Source: Rhizobium croatiense (lineage in GTDB: Bacteria > Pseudomonadota > Alphaproteobacteria > Rhizobiales > Rhizobiaceae). From it: a stretch of 64,000 bases of DNA. The stretch covers positions 186,001 through 250,000 of the forward strand of contig NZ_JAILYJ010000002.1 in NCBI RefSeq assembly GCF_019793465.1. Reading direction: 5' to 3'. Below, one piece after another: positions 1 through 8,346 of the stretch. Every line of letters starts with the position of its first letter. The stretch's first letter is position 1. Made by a program: the position numbers and the translations under genes. The notes beneath the pieces were generated by a model. It worked only from the letters and a program-made list of their open reading frames with translations. It searched no databases and had not been told where the DNA came from.

Positions 1-188
1 CCGCCCCTGATGCCATCGGAAGACTCGCACTGAACATGATTCGGACAGCTCAACCGTATGGTGCACAAAGTCGTTTAGCAACAAACAATCGGCATGTCCG
101 ACCCCCGCCAAGGCGGCAGGCCGGGGCGGAACTATGCGGCATGGCCGACGTTGCCTTGATGTCCAGGGTTTAAAAAGGAGAACCTCCC

Positions 189-503
189 ATGCGCAAGACC
201 ATGCTGGCCACGGCCGCCATGCTGACCCTCTGCTCGGCCGCCTTCGCACAGAGCACCGTCGTCATCACCGATCCCGCACCGACCGGCTCCGTCGTCCTGC
301 CCGGCGAGGTGCGCACCTATGTGATGGAGCAAAACACGCCATCGGTCGTCTATGATGGTGAGATCACGGTTGGCGCAACGCTGCCGGATACTGTCGAAAT
401 CCATACCGTGCCCAATGTCGACGGCTATGGCTACACGGTCATCAACGAGCGGCGGGTCATCGTCGAGCCGAAGACGCACCGCGTGATTCAGGTTCTTGAA
501 TAA
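189..503 (+). CDS. Exported DUF1236 family protein
   Basis: Small 104-residue protein with a clear Sec signal peptide at residues 1-20 (basic start, hydrophobic core, AFA cleavage site), so it is probably periplasmic. Residues about 50-103 resemble the DUF1236 domain that is common in rhizobial exported proteins: an LPDTVEIH-like segment, then a Tyr-rich stretch and a RRVIVEP...HRVIQV ending. The molecular role of DUF1236 is not known. An AAGGAG ribosome site lies at 175-180, eight bases before the ATG, which fixes the start. It converges on the histidine kinase gene with only 38 bases between the stops. The family call rests on motif memory, not on a search. Confidence 0.75.
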   Translation: MRKTMLATAAMLTLCSAAFAQSTVVITDPAPTGSVVLPGEVRTYVMEQNTPSVVYDGEITVGATLPDTVEIHTVPNVDGYGYTVINERRVIVEPKTHRVIQVLE

Positions 504-541
504 GGTGATCGGGAGGCTGGAGACGCGCGTCGCGCGCGCCT

Positions 542-2188
542 TCACGCCTCCTCGCCTCCCACCCTCACCGGCATATTCAAAAGCTCGCGGATCTTATGGG
601 CGAGTTGCTCCAGGCTGAATGGCTTGGCGAGCAGCGAAACGCCGTGATCCAGCACGCCATTGTGGACGATGGCATTGCGCGTGTAACCCGTGGTGTAAAG
701 GATCCGGATTCTTGGCCATTTTTCCTGAACGGCGTCGGCAAGCTGACGCCCGCTCATCTGCGGCATCACAATATCGGTGAAGATCAGGTCGATATCGGAA
801 TTCTCCTCGAGAAGGAGAAGCGCCTCCACGCCGCTTCCCGCCTGCAATACGGTGTAACCGAGTTCATGCAGGCTTTCGGCGGTCATGGTGCGGACGTGTT
901 CATCGTCCTCCACCACCAGGATCGTATCGTTGACGCTGCCCTGGGGGATCGGCTGGGCGCCGGCGGCAGCGAGGCGCGCATCCGCCTTACCGACATGGCG
1001 TGGCAGATAGATCTTCACCGTCGTTCCGCGGTCGATCTCCGAATAGATCTTGATATGGCCGCCGCTCTGCTTGATGTAGCCGTAGACCTGGCTGAGGCCG
1101 AGGCCCGTCCCCTTGCCGGGTCCTTTGGTGGTGTAAAACGGATCGAAGGCGCGGTCGATCACGTCAGGCGACATGCCGGTGCCGGTGTCGGTGATGCTGA
1201 TCATCACATATTGGCCCGCTTCGACCTCCGAATGCATGCGCGAATATCGCTCATCAAGTTCGGTATTGGCAGTCTCGATCGTCAGATGACCGCCGCCGGG
1301 CATGGCGTCGCGCGCGTTGACGGCCAGGTTCAACATGGCGTTTTCGAGTTGGCTCAAATCGGCAAAGCTCGGCCAGAGGCCGCCGGCGAGCACGGTCTCG
1401 ATCCGGATATGTTCGCCGAGCGTGCGTCGCAGCAACTCCGACATGCCGCCGACCAGCTTGTTGACGTCGATCACCTCCGGGGCGAGCGGCTGCTGGCGCG
1501 AGAAGGCGAGAAGACGCGCGGTCAGCACCGCGGCCCGCTGGGCCCCGTCTCTGGCATTCTGAAGGGAGTTCAGCAGGCGCGGATCCTCATGTCCGGTCAT
1601 GCGCCGCTGGGCAAGATCGAGATTGCCGATGATGATCGCCAGCATGTTGTTGAAATCATGGGCGACGCCGCCCGTGAGCTGGCCGATCGTCTCCATCTTC
1701 TGCAGCTGGCGGACCTGCGCTTGGGCGGCGGCATTCTCTTCCATCTCGTGCCTGAGTGCGGCAGTGCGCTCGGCCACCGTCTCCTCCAGGCGCGCGTTGA
1801 AACCGTTGAGCTCGGAGCTGAGCCGACTCTGCCTGCCATGGGCGATGATGATCATCTCCATCAGTCCGATGATGATCGCGGCATTGACCAGATAGGTTGA
1901 AAGGCCAACCCATTGGCCGGCGCTGACCGGCCAGAATGCATCATGCGGCTCGACGAAAAACTGCTGAACGACGAAGGCCGCAACCATGGCTGCGACAAGG
2001 CCCGGTCCTGCGCCACCGATGAAACTGGCGAGCAAGATCGCCGGGAGGAAACTCAGGAAGGGAAAACCGGAGAGATAATCGCTGGCGGCGAGTCGCAGAA
2101 GAAACGTCAGACCAACGAAGGCAACCGCCAGCGGATAGGTATAGCCCGGCCTGTGACGCAGCCAATCCGTGGCACTCAGCAAATCCAT
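542..2188 (-). CDS. Hybrid sensor histidine kinase with DUF4118 membrane domain and C-terminal receiver
   Basis: 548-residue membrane-bound two-component hybrid kinase. Residues about 17-115 form the DUF4118 (KdpD-like) block of hydrophobic segments. A coiled coil follows (about 120-165), then a HisKA domain with the H-box GGVAHDFNN whose phosphorylated residue is His177. The HATPase domain shows an N-box (NLAVNARDAMPGGG), DTGTGM and GKGTGLGLSQVYG. A C-terminal receiver domain contains VVEDDEH, the phospho-acceptor Asp in FTDIVMP, and a conserved KPF. The architecture suggests autophosphorylation followed by internal or onward phosphotransfer; the signal is unknown. A single-domain response regulator is transcribed divergently about 380 bases away and may be a partner, which is inferred from position only. 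Confidence 0.9.
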   Translation of the reverse strand: MDLLSATDWLRHRPGYTYPLAVAFVGLTFLLRLAASDYLSGFPFLSFLPAILLASFIGGAGPGLVAAMVAAFVVQQFFVEPHDAFWPVSAGQWVGLSTYLVNAAIIIGLMEMIIIAHGRQSRLSSELNGFNARLEETVAERTAALRHEMEENAAAQAQVRQLQKMETIGQLTGGVAHDFNNMLAIIIGNLDLAQRRMTGHEDPRLLNSLQNARDGAQRAAVLTARLLAFSRQQPLAPEVIDVNKLVGGMSELLRRTLGEHIRIETVLAGGLWPSFADLSQLENAMLNLAVNARDAMPGGGHLTIETANTELDERYSRMHSEVEAGQYVMISITDTGTGMSPDVIDRAFDPFYTTKGPGKGTGLGLSQVYGYIKQSGGHIKIYSEIDRGTTVKIYLPRHVGKADARLAAAGAQPIPQGSVNDTILVVEDDEHVRTMTAESLHELGYTVLQAGSGVEALLLLEENSDIDLIFTDIVMPQMSGRQLADAVQEKWPRIRILYTTGYTRNAIVHNGVLDHGVSLLAKPFSLEQLAHKIRELLNMPVRVGGEEA

Positions 2189-2208
2189 TCCATACCCCTT
2201 CTCACAGC

Positions 2209-2309
2209 GCCGCGCGTCCTTTCAGACGCGCGCAAAATGACGCTGCAACGCTTTGAATTACTGCATAATTTTTTCCGTAAAGCGATTCCGATTTCGCGAA
2301 TTATGCAGT
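2209..2309. repeat. Rhizobial small palindromic repeat, two hairpins
   Basis: Two inverted repeats in tandem: CGCGCGTC at 2211-2218 pairs with GACGCGCG at 2225-2232, and CTGCATAATT at 2261-2270 pairs with AATTATGCAG at 2299-2308. The order (GC-rich hairpin, CTTTGAATT, then a CTGCAT...ATGCAG hairpin) matches from memory a dispersed intergenic repeat common in Rhizobium. It sits just upstream of the histidine kinase start, so kinase transcripts may begin inside or pass through it. Confidence 0.6.
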
Positions 2310-2565
2310 AGCCGTCGCTGAAACGGCATCCCAGCTTTTGCACAACGAATTTCGCCGGGCAATATGCTGTTTCGAAAGCGCGGCGCGATCTTTCAGATTC
2401 GCTTGCCGGGCCTTGGGCTTTTATGTTTACACATATCGTGCCGTAAAACCGCGGTGCGGTTTTAGCACAACAGGTTTTACCACCGCTGCGTGCAGCATCT
2501 TGACGAGCTGCACAAGCGGTCCACATAAACTTCGTGCCCAGCAAGGGGAATGGGTGGACGGGATC
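2310..2565. other. Intergenic region upstream of the response regulator
   Basis: About 255 bases with no convincing gene. A frame open from 2338 lies upstream of the regulator, but its residues do not resemble a receiver domain, so it is read as untranslated. An 8-bp hairpin (AAAACCGC at 2445-2452, GCGGTTTT at 2456-2463) could be a weak terminator or a leader structure. The promoters of the two divergent signalling genes should be here, but I cannot assign -35/-10 boxes with confidence. Confidence 0.4.
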
Positions 2566-2913
2566 ATGAAAGACATATTCATCGTCGAGGACGATGCGCT
2601 GATCGCCATGCTGCTCGAGGACATGCTGAGCGATCTCGGCTATCGGGTTTGCGCGACTGCGCCCGATCTGGAACGGGCGCTCGCAGCTGCCAAGGACACG
2701 GAGTTCGACGCCGCCATCCTCGACGTCTCACTTGCAGGCCGGAGTTCGCTGCCGGTCGCAAAGCTGCTTGACGAGCGTGGCAAACCCTATCTCTATGCGA
2801 CGGGCTATGGCAGTGCACCGGAAGGCAGCACCCCAAGCACGCTGCCGGTGCTGCGCAAACCTTTCCAGCTCAGCGAGCTCGAACAGGCGATGAAGCTGCT
2901 TGCCGAAGCCTGA
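2566..2913 (+). CDS. Single-domain response regulator (receiver only)
   Basis: 115-residue stand-alone receiver domain. It has the acidic pocket (FIVEDD, residues 5-10), the phospho-acceptor Asp53 in AAILDVSLAG, a Thr79 region (YATGYG) and the conserved Lys98 in RKPF. There is no output domain, so it must act by protein-protein contact or as a phosphate shuttle or sink. The start is placed at the ATG where receiver homology begins; an open frame continues upstream to 2338 without domain character. It lies divergent to the hybrid kinase at 542-2188, a plausible partner by position. Its stop is 10 bases from the stop of the convergent MerR gene. Confidence 0.85.
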   Translation: MKDIFIVEDDALIAMLLEDMLSDLGYRVCATAPDLERALAAAKDTEFDAAILDVSLAGRSSLPVAKLLDERGKPYLYATGYGSAPEGSTPSTLPVLRKPFQLSELEQAMKLLAEA

Positions 2914-2923
2914 GAGCGTTTCC

Positions 2924-3466
2924 TCAACGCACCTGATCGAGCAGACGCTTGCATTCGAGGAGGTCGTAAAGCGCCTCCTGCAGCAGCGCCCTGTCTTCCT
3001 TGCCGACGCTCGACTTGCCGATCGAGACTTCCGGCTGATCGTCGTCTCCGGCGACGAAGTTGAAGAACCGGCGGGTGATGGGCGGCTTGGCGCGGCCGAC
3101 AATCTGGTCCTCCTCGGCCATGCCGACGCGCGGCTCGCCCGATCCCGTCTCCTGCACGCCCGAGGCAAGCGCCTCGACGCTGGCGAGATCACCATGGCCG
3201 ACCGATATGACGAACTTGTTGCCGTTGGTCTTCAGAAGCTTCTGCACGCCCTTGATCGTATAGCCGTGATCATAGAGCAAATGCCGGATGCCCTTGAGAA
3301 GGTCGACATCCTCCGGCCGGTAGTAGCGTCGGCCGCCGCCGCGTTTCATCGGCTTTATCTGAGGAAACCGCGTTTCCCAGAAGCGCAGCACATGCTGCGG
3401 CAGATCAAGATCGTCTGCGACTTCGCTGATGGTGCGAAAGGCATCGGGGCTCTTGTCCAACGTCAT
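2924..3466 (-). CDS. MerR family transcriptional regulator
   Basis: 180-residue regulator with an N-terminal MerR winged helix-turn-helix at residues about 11-80: [21 protein letters not shown], the RRYYRPEDV wing, and [11 protein letters not shown]. The rest (about 85-180) has no ligand-binding Cys pattern that I recognise. Family members usually dimerise and bend promoter DNA. The ATG at 3466 is preferred because homology begins there, although the frame is open to 3511. It is the last gene of the plsX-fabH-ihfA-merR run, an order I associate with Rhizobiales. Its target is unknown. Confidence 0.85.
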   Translation of the reverse strand: MTLDKSPDAFRTISEVADDLDLPQHVLRFWETRFPQIKPMKRGGGRRYYRPEDVDLLKGIRHLLYDHGYTIKGVQKLLKTNGNKFVISVGHGDLASVEALASGVQETGSGEPRVGMAEEDQIVGRAKPPITRRFFNFVAGDDDQPEVSIGKSSVGKEDRALLQEALYDLLECKRLLDQVR

Positions 3467-3617
3467 ACTGCTACGCAACCTCGCAGGCTCGATCCAACGG
3501 CGACTCACCATATTTCAAAGGTTTGGCGCCGACAATTCAAGTCATGTGTCGACGTTGCGCACAGGCGATGGATGATGCGAGAGAAAAAAGCCGTTCCGAG
3601 CAGGCGGAAGACCGATA

Positions 3618-3956
3618 TCAGAGAGCCGGATTCTGCGGCTTCAGTTTGACCTTGCGAGCGACATGCGCCTTGAGGATGCGCGTCTTCAGCACGTTCGATG
3701 CCTTGAAGGTCATGACCCGGCGGGGAGAGATCGGAACCTCCTCGCCGGTCTTCGGGTTGCGGCCGATCCGCTCGTTCTTGTCGCGAACCTGAAAGGTGGC
3801 GAAGGAAGAAAGCTTGACGGTTTCACCACGCACGATGGCGTTGCAGATTTCGTCGATGACGGTTTCGACAAGTTCGGCGGATTCTGTCCGGGAAAGCCCA
3901 ACCTTTCGGAAAACGGATTCCGCCAGGTCTGCTCGCGTCACTGTTTTTCCCGTCAT
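3618..3956 (-). CDS. ihfA: Integration host factor subunit alpha
   Basis: 112-residue DNA-bending protein of the HU/IHF family; it pairs with IhfB to make sharp bends in DNA for transcription, replication and recombination. Visible features are the N-terminal [18 protein letters not shown] dimerisation helices and the beta-arm [12 protein letters not shown] (about 65-76), with Pro68 as the intercalating residue, followed by the TFKAS...LK ending of IHF alpha. The lysine-rich C-terminal tail (about 96-108) extends beyond the E. coli protein. It lies between fabH and merR on the same strand. The alpha assignment rather than HU rests on the N-terminus and the neighbours. Confidence 0.93.
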   Translation of the reverse strand: MTGKTVTRADLAESVFRKVGLSRTESAELVETVIDEICNAIVRGETVKLSSFATFQVRDKNERIGRNPKTGEEVPISPRRVMTFKASNVLKTRILKAHVARKVKLKPQNPAL

Positions 3957-4060
3957 GGTCCCCGCCCATTACAAATTATTTTGTGAAAGCGTTCGAAGAG
4001 TATTTGTCTTGCGCCTCACGGTCAAGCTCTTGTTCGCCGCCAGTTTTTTAGGATTTGCGC

Positions 4061-5032
4061 TTACCAGCGCAACAGAACGGCGCCCCAGGTGAAGCCGCCG
4101 CCCATCGCTTCGAGCATCACCAGGTCACCCTTCTTGATGCGGCCGTCGCCGGCAGCGGTCGCAAGTGCGAGCGGGATCGAGGCGGCCGAGGTATTGCCGT
4201 GCAGATCGACCGTGACGACGACCTTTTCCGCATCGATGTTCAGCTTCTTCGCCGAACCGTCGATGATGCGTCGATTGGCCTGGTGCGGCACCAGCCAGTC
4301 AAGATCTTCGGCGGTGGTGCCGGTCGAATCGAACGCAGCCTGGATGACATCGGTGATCATGCCGACGGCGTATTTGAAAACCTCGCGGCCTTCCATGCGC
4401 AGCTTGCCGACGCTGCCCGTCGTCGACGGTCCGCCGTCGACATAAAGCTTGTCCTTGTGCGAACCGTCGGAACGCAGATGCGCGGTCAGCACGCCGCGGT
4501 CTGCAGACGTCCCCTCGCCTTCGGCCGCCTCCAGCACGATCGCGCCGGCGCCGTCGCCGAAGAGCACGCAGGTTGTGCGATCGTTCCAGTCGAGAATGCG
4601 CGAAAAAGTCTCGGCGCCGATCACCAGAACGCGTTTTGCAAGGCCGCCGCGGATATAGGCGTCCGCAGTCGTCACCGCATAAACGAAGCCGGTGCAGACG
4701 GCCTGAACGTCAAAGGCGAAGCCGTGGCGCATGCCGAGACGGTTCTGGATGTTGACCGAGGTCGCCGGAAACGTGTTGTCGGGCGTAGAGGTGGCGCAGA
4801 TGATGAGATCGATGTCGGCTGGCGTCAGGCCGCCATTTTCGAGCGCCGCCCGCGCGGCCGCCTCGCCGAGCGAGGCCGTCGTCTCGTCGTCGCCGGCCAC
4901 GTAACGCTGGCGGATGCCGGTGCGCTGGACGATCCATTCGTCCGACGTATCGACGATGGCTTCCATATCTCGATTGGTCATCACGCGCTTCGGAAGTGCG
5001 GCTCCGAACCCGCGAACCACTGAACGGATCAT
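4061..5032 (-). CDS. fabH: Beta-ketoacyl-ACP synthase III (FabH)
   Basis: 323 residues. It condenses acetyl-CoA with malonyl-ACP to start type II fatty-acid synthesis in the cytosol. The thiolase-fold catalytic triad is visible: Cys113 (DVQAVCTGF), His250 (LVPHQANRR) and Asn280 (LHGNTSAAS). The C-terminal [11 protein letters not shown] motif is typical of FabH. The start [10 protein letters not shown] at 5032 matches the family; an alternative ATG at 5056 overlaps the plsX stop by four bases (ATGA) and would add eight residues. Either way it is translationally close to plsX, linking phospholipid and fatty-acid initiation. Length is normal for the family. Confidence 0.95.
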   Translation of the reverse strand: MIRSVVRGFGAALPKRVMTNRDMEAIVDTSDEWIVQRTGIRQRYVAGDDETTASLGEAAARAALENGGLTPADIDLIICATSTPDNTFPATSVNIQNRLGMRHGFAFDVQAVCTGFVYAVTTADAYIRGGLAKRVLVIGAETFSRILDWNDRTTCVLFGDGAGAIVLEAAEGEGTSADRGVLTAHLRSDGSHKDKLYVDGGPSTTGSVGKLRMEGREVFKYAVGMITDVIQAAFDSTGTTAEDLDWLVPHQANRRIIDGSAKKLNIDAEKVVVTVDLHGNTSAASIPLALATAAGDGRIKKGDLVMLEAMGGGFTWGAVLLRW

Positions 5033-5052
5033 ATTCGATTGAACCCCATCGC

Positions 5053-6099
5053 TCATGCCGCTTCCGGGCCCATCGGGGGCAGGCGCTTGGCATGATATTT
5101 CTTAAGATCGTTTTCTATTTTCTGATTGAGGCCGTTCTTGGCCATGTCGTAGCCGACCTCGATCGCGGCGGCGATGCCTTCGGCATTGGCACCGCCATGG
5201 CTCTTGATGACGATGCCGTTCAGACCGAGAAACACGCCGCCGTTGACCTTGCTCGGATCGAGTTTCTCGCGAAGCATGTCGAAGGCGCCTTTGGCGAAGA
5301 GATAGCCGATGCGGGCGAGCAGCGTCCGCGACATGGCCGCACGCAGATATTCGGCGATCTGCTTGGCCGTGCCTTCGGCGGTCTTGAGGGCGATATTGCC
5401 GGAGAAGCCTTCGGTGACGACGACGTCGACGGTCCCCTTGCCGAGATCGTTGCCCTCGACGAAGCCGGAATATTCGAGTGAATCGATATTCGCCTCGCGC
5501 AACAGCCTACCAGCCTCCTTGACCTCTTCCTGGCCTTTCACCTCTTCAACGCCGACGTTCAGAAGGCCGATCGTCGGGCGTTCGATCTCGAAAAGCGCGC
5601 GCGCCATGGCGCCACCCATCAGGGCGAAATCCATCAGCTGCTGCGCATCGGCGCCGATCGTCGCGCCGACATCGAGTACGATGCTCTCACCCTTGAGCGT
5701 CGGCCAGATCGCCGCGATCGCCGGGCGTTCGATATTGGCCATGGTGCGAAGACAGAACTTCGCCATCGCCATCAGCGCCCCGGTATTGCCGGCCGAGACC
5801 GCGACATCGGCATCGCCCGTCTTCACCGCCTCGATCGAACGCCACATGGTGGAGACATAGCGGCCGCGGCGCAGCGCCTGGCTCGGCTTCTCTTCCATGC
5901 TGACTGCAAGCTCGCAATCGTGAAAGACCGATTTTTCCCTAAGTTTCGGAAATTTGGCGAAAACAGGATCGCACTGTTCCTTAAGACCGTAAAAAACGAA
6001 AGAAATATCCGGATGCCGATCCAGCGCCTTGGCAGCGCCGGGGATGACAACCTGGGGACCAAAGTCGCCACCCATGAGGTCGAGAGATATTCTGATCAC
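5053..6099 (-). CDS. plsX: Phosphate acyltransferase PlsX
   Basis: 348 residues. It converts acyl-ACP and phosphate to acyl-phosphate, the donor for PlsY in the first step of phosphatidic acid synthesis, and acts as a peripheral membrane enzyme. Recognised by the N-terminal [12 protein letters not shown] motif, SAGNTGALM and the EGFSGNI region. The start chosen is GTG at 6099, preceded by an AAGGA-containing stretch. A longer reading from a TTG at 6144 lacks a ribosome site and family similarity. It follows yceD after 99 bases and overlaps or abuts fabH. The E. coli rpmF gene that normally sits between yceD and plsX is absent here. Confidence 0.94.
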   Translation of the reverse strand: MIRISLDLMGGDFGPQVVIPGAAKALDRHPDISFVFYGLKEQCDPVFAKFPKLREKSVFHDCELAVSMEEKPSQALRRGRYVSTMWRSIEAVKTGDADVAVSAGNTGALMAMAKFCLRTMANIERPAIAAIWPTLKGESIVLDVGATIGADAQQLMDFALMGGAMARALFEIERPTIGLLNVGVEEVKGQEEVKEAGRLLREANIDSLEYSGFVEGNDLGKGTVDVVVTEGFSGNIALKTAEGTAKQIAEYLRAAMSRTLLARIGYLFAKGAFDMLREKLDPSKVNGGVFLGLNGIVIKSHGGANAEGIAAAIEVGYDMAKNGLNQKIENDLKKYHAKRLPPMGPEAA

Positions 6100-6198
6100 G
6101 CGTCCCTGATCCTTCTTTCCGCCGAGGGGCGAAATTTCGGCCAAAATACTGGTTTTGGCGTCGCATACAACTGAATTGTGTCAAATACGAGCGAGGCT

Positions 6199-6753
6199 TC
6201 AGTCCTTTTTCCAGTCCTTGAGAACCGCGAAAGCGGAGGGCTTTTTATCGTTCTCGCCGCTATCCTCGATATGACCTTCGAACTCGACGCCCTCTTTGCG
6301 CGGATAGGGGTCGATCGCAAGAGCGGCGAATTCCGCGACCACCTCGCCGGCATCGATCGTATCGCCGACAAAGGTCTCGGGCAGGTCAGGACCGTCTGGA
6401 TCGAGCAGCATTTCGCCGGCGTCATTGCCGGGCTGGCGGGCAAGCTTGGAACCCTCGGGCACGAAAATCTGCTCGAGGTTTTCGTCGATGGCGGCTTCGA
6501 CAGGTTCCAGCGTCACGACGCAGGACTGGACGATCTTCGCCTGCACGCGGCCCTTTACGCGCACGCCGTCGCGCTTCCAGCGGCCAATCTGCAGATCGGC
6601 GCTCAGAGCCTCGACGGAGACGACGTTCCAGGCCTCGGCGAGCGCCTTCAATTCGCTGGCGTCGGCCTCGATATGGACCTCAACGGGGTTGGCGGAGATA
6701 TGGCCGACCTTGACGTGATAGGAGAAGGGAACGTCGTCCCGATCGTTCTTCAT
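6199..6753 (-). CDS. yceD: YceD/DUF177 family protein
   Basis: 184-residue cytosolic protein of the DUF177 family (bacterial YceD, plant 23S rRNA accumulation proteins), linked in known members to large-subunit rRNA processing or accumulation. Supporting residues are the VQSCVVTLEPV segment in the middle, followed by an acidic region and the AFAVLKDWK ending typical of the family. It sits 11 bases after the cytochrome bc1 chaperone gene and upstream of plsX, the same genomic context as in many proteobacteria. The role in rRNA metabolism is transferred from the family and is not shown by the sequence. Confidence 0.88.
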   Translation of the reverse strand: MKNDRDDVPFSYHVKVGHISANPVEVHIEADASELKALAEAWNVVSVEALSADLQIGRWKRDGVRVKGRVQAKIVQSCVVTLEPVEAAIDENLEQIFVPEGSKLARQPGNDAGEMLLDPDGPDLPETFVGDTIDAGEVVAEFAALAIDPYPRKEGVEFEGHIEDSGENDKKPSAFAVLKDWKKD

Positions 6754-6764
6754 TATTTCCTCCT

Positions 6765-7298
6765 TCAGGCAACCGGCGGCAGCGTTGCCGAGCCGCTGGC
6801 GATCATCTCTTCCGGAACGGCAGACAGATGGGCTTCTGCCGCCACCATCCAGCCGGCGAGGCCGGACATATCGGCCGGCGCCGGACTTTCGGGGTAGATA
6901 TTGCGCTGAAGCGCCAGCGCAAGCGCTTCGCGTTCGCCGGCATTCATCGCCTTCGAATAGGCTTCGAGCCGGCCGTAGAACATGCCGGCGAGCTTCTTCA
7001 TGCGTTTCGGCACGCTGTTGTCACCGATGCCGAGTTCGCGGATCGAATAGTCGATGTCCTGGAAAAAGGCGTCGACGATCTCCTGGGCGATCTCCTGGCC
7101 GCTGACGGCAGAGGCGCGCGTGCGGCGAAAATACAGAATCATCACGATCGACAGCATTTCGAAACGGCCCATGACCGTATCCGGCACATTGAGCCGCTCA
7201 TAAAGTTCCGGCATGCGCGCGGCGGCCGTCAGCGCCGCATATTGCCTGTCGACGATCGCCTGATTGTTGTTTTTCTTGCGGAAGAGTCCGAAGATCAT
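6765..7298 (-). CDS. Ubiquinol-cytochrome c chaperone family protein (Cbp3-like)
   Basis: 177-residue protein resembling the ubiquinol-cytochrome c chaperone domain (relatives of mitochondrial Cbp3/UQCC1), which helps cytochrome b synthesis or assembly of the bc1 complex. Supporting segments are YERLNVPDTVMGRFEMLSI, an Arg-rich patch, then VDAFFQDIDYSIRELGIGDNSVPKRMKKLAGMFYGRLEAY, highly typical of the family. The start MIFGLFRKKNN at 7298 fits the family; the open frame extends to 7355 without similarity. It is first in a run with yceD and plsX, and diverges from bamE across about 240 bases that should hold both promoters. Confidence 0.87.
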   Translation of the reverse strand: MIFGLFRKKNNNQAIVDRQYAALTAAARMPELYERLNVPDTVMGRFEMLSIVMILYFRRTRASAVSGQEIAQEIVDAFFQDIDYSIRELGIGDNSVPKRMKKLAGMFYGRLEAYSKAMNAGEREALALALQRNIYPESPAPADMSGLAGWMVAAEAHLSAVPEEMIASGSATLPPVA

Positions 7299-7540
7299 TG
7301 TTTTTTCCGGAAATGCCTCAATCTTCACGCCGGCTGGCGTCTGGCCTTGTTGCATGAATTCGAAAGCTGGTTTACCGAAGCAGGCGCGAATTGCAATGCC
7401 GATCGTGGCCAGTTTCGGGACGACGCCTTCGAGGCGTCAGTGAAACAAATTCGGGACATTCGACCCGGAATGGCCACAATGGTTTTGCAGGAGGAAGCGT
7501 GCAAGGCCCAAACGGCTGCTATCGACACTCAAGGGAGTAG

Positions 7541-8074
7541 ATGTCGTTGAAGAAACGGTATTTCAAGTCTGACATGAAGTTCTTCAGCAGCGCGGCCATT
7601 GCCTTCATAATCGCCTCAACCACTGCTCTTTCGGGCTGCCAGACCGGCACCGTGCTCAATGGCGGATACGTCGCCGACCAGCAGTCGCTGAACCTCGTTC
7701 CAGAAGGCTCGAGCCGCGAGCAGGCGCTGCTTTCGCTCGGCACCCCGTCGACGACGGCGACCTTCGACGGCGAAGTCTTCTATTACATCTCGCAGCGGCG
7801 CACGCGTTCGGTCGCCTTCCAGAAGCTGAAGGTCGTCGATCAGAGCGTTCTGGCGATCTATTTCGACAAGGACGGCGTCGTCAGCCGCCGCGCCAATTAT
7901 ACGCTGCAGGACGGCAAGGTGTTCGACACGATCGGGCGCGTTACGCCGACCGGCGGCAAGGAACTCACCTTCCTGCAGCAGATGCTTTCCGGCGGCAGCG
8001 CCGCGAGCGCGGCCCGCAGCCTGTTCGGCGGCGGCGCCGGCGGCACACCGCAAAATCCGAGCAGCCTGCGCTGA
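7541..8074 (+). CDS. bamE: Outer membrane assembly lipoprotein BamE (SmpA/OmlA family)
   Basis: 177-residue lipoprotein with a lipobox LSGC; the lipidated residue would be Cys33 after a hydrophobic signal (about 14-30). The mature part has the SmpA/OmlA fold: LVPEGSSREQALLSLGTPSTT, then FYYISQRR and a beta-rich segment to about residue 140, with a Gly/Ala-rich C-terminus. BamE stabilises the BamABCD machine that inserts beta-barrels in the outer membrane. The ATG at 7541 follows AAGGGAG; an internal ATG (residue 12) would also retain the signal. A strong terminator follows at 8098, so it is probably monocistronic. Confidence 0.88.
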   Translation: MSLKKRYFKSDMKFFSSAAIAFIIASTTALSGCQTGTVLNGGYVADQQSLNLVPEGSSREQALLSLGTPSTTATFDGEVFYYISQRRTRSVAFQKLKVVDQSVLAIYFDKDGVVSRRANYTLQDGKVFDTIGRVTPTGGKELTFLQQMLSGGSAASAARSLFGGGAGGTPQNPSSLR

Positions 8075-8097
8075 TCGGACAAGCGTCAACGACAAAA

Positions 8098-8125
8098 CCC
8101 GCCGGATCGCTCCGGCGGGTTTTTT
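8098..8125 (+). terminator. Rho-independent terminator of bamE
   Basis: Perfect 9-bp stem, CCCGCCGGA (8098-8106) and TCCGGCGGG (8111-8119), with loop TCGC, followed by six T. It lies 24 bases after the bamE stop. Confidence 0.92.
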
Positions 8126-8180
8126 GTTGACAAACCTCGTTTTTTACCCGGCATCCCGGCCAAGGAGATTGCCGACACCG

Positions 8181-8325
8181 GCCCCTCATCCGCCTGCCGG
8201 CACCGTCCTTCGGACCCCGCTCCGGGGCGAAGGGCGATAGTCGCACTCTTTCCGTCCCTTACCAACGTCTCGCATGGCACGTCCCCTCTCTCCGTTTTTA
8301 CGGGGAGAGGGTTAGGGTGAAGGGC
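8181..8325. repeat. Rhizobial intergenic mosaic-type palindromic repeat
   Basis: Composite of palindromes between the bamE terminator and the hppA stop. CCTTCG (8207-8212) pairs with CGAAGG (8228-8233) around a CCCGCTCCGGGG core, and CCCCTCTCTCCG (8283-8294) pairs with CGGGGAGAGGG (8301-8311). From memory the whole string, starting CCCCTCATCCG and ending GAGAGGGTTAGGGTGA, matches a repeat dispersed in Rhizobium genomes (RIME-like). In the minus direction it could act as the 3' end of hppA mRNA. Confidence 0.65.
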
Positions 8326-8346
8326 TGCCAGCCGCTGTTGCAGCCA

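Noticed and set aside
1..33. Possible C-terminal tail of an upstream plus-strand gene (frame ending TGA at 31-33)
   Set aside because: Ten codons are too few to support a gene, and other frames are equally possible.
596..1900. A 434-residue open frame opposite the hybrid kinase
   Set aside because: Antisense to a kinase with all signature boxes; no independent support.
2445..2463. Hairpin AAAACCGC/GCGGTTTT as a terminator
   Set aside because: No upstream plus-strand gene would use it, and the T-run is only four bases; it may be a leader structure.
6100..6144. Upstream TTG start for plsX
   Set aside because: No ribosome site before TTG 6144 and the added residues do not match PlsX; GTG 6099 fits the family start.
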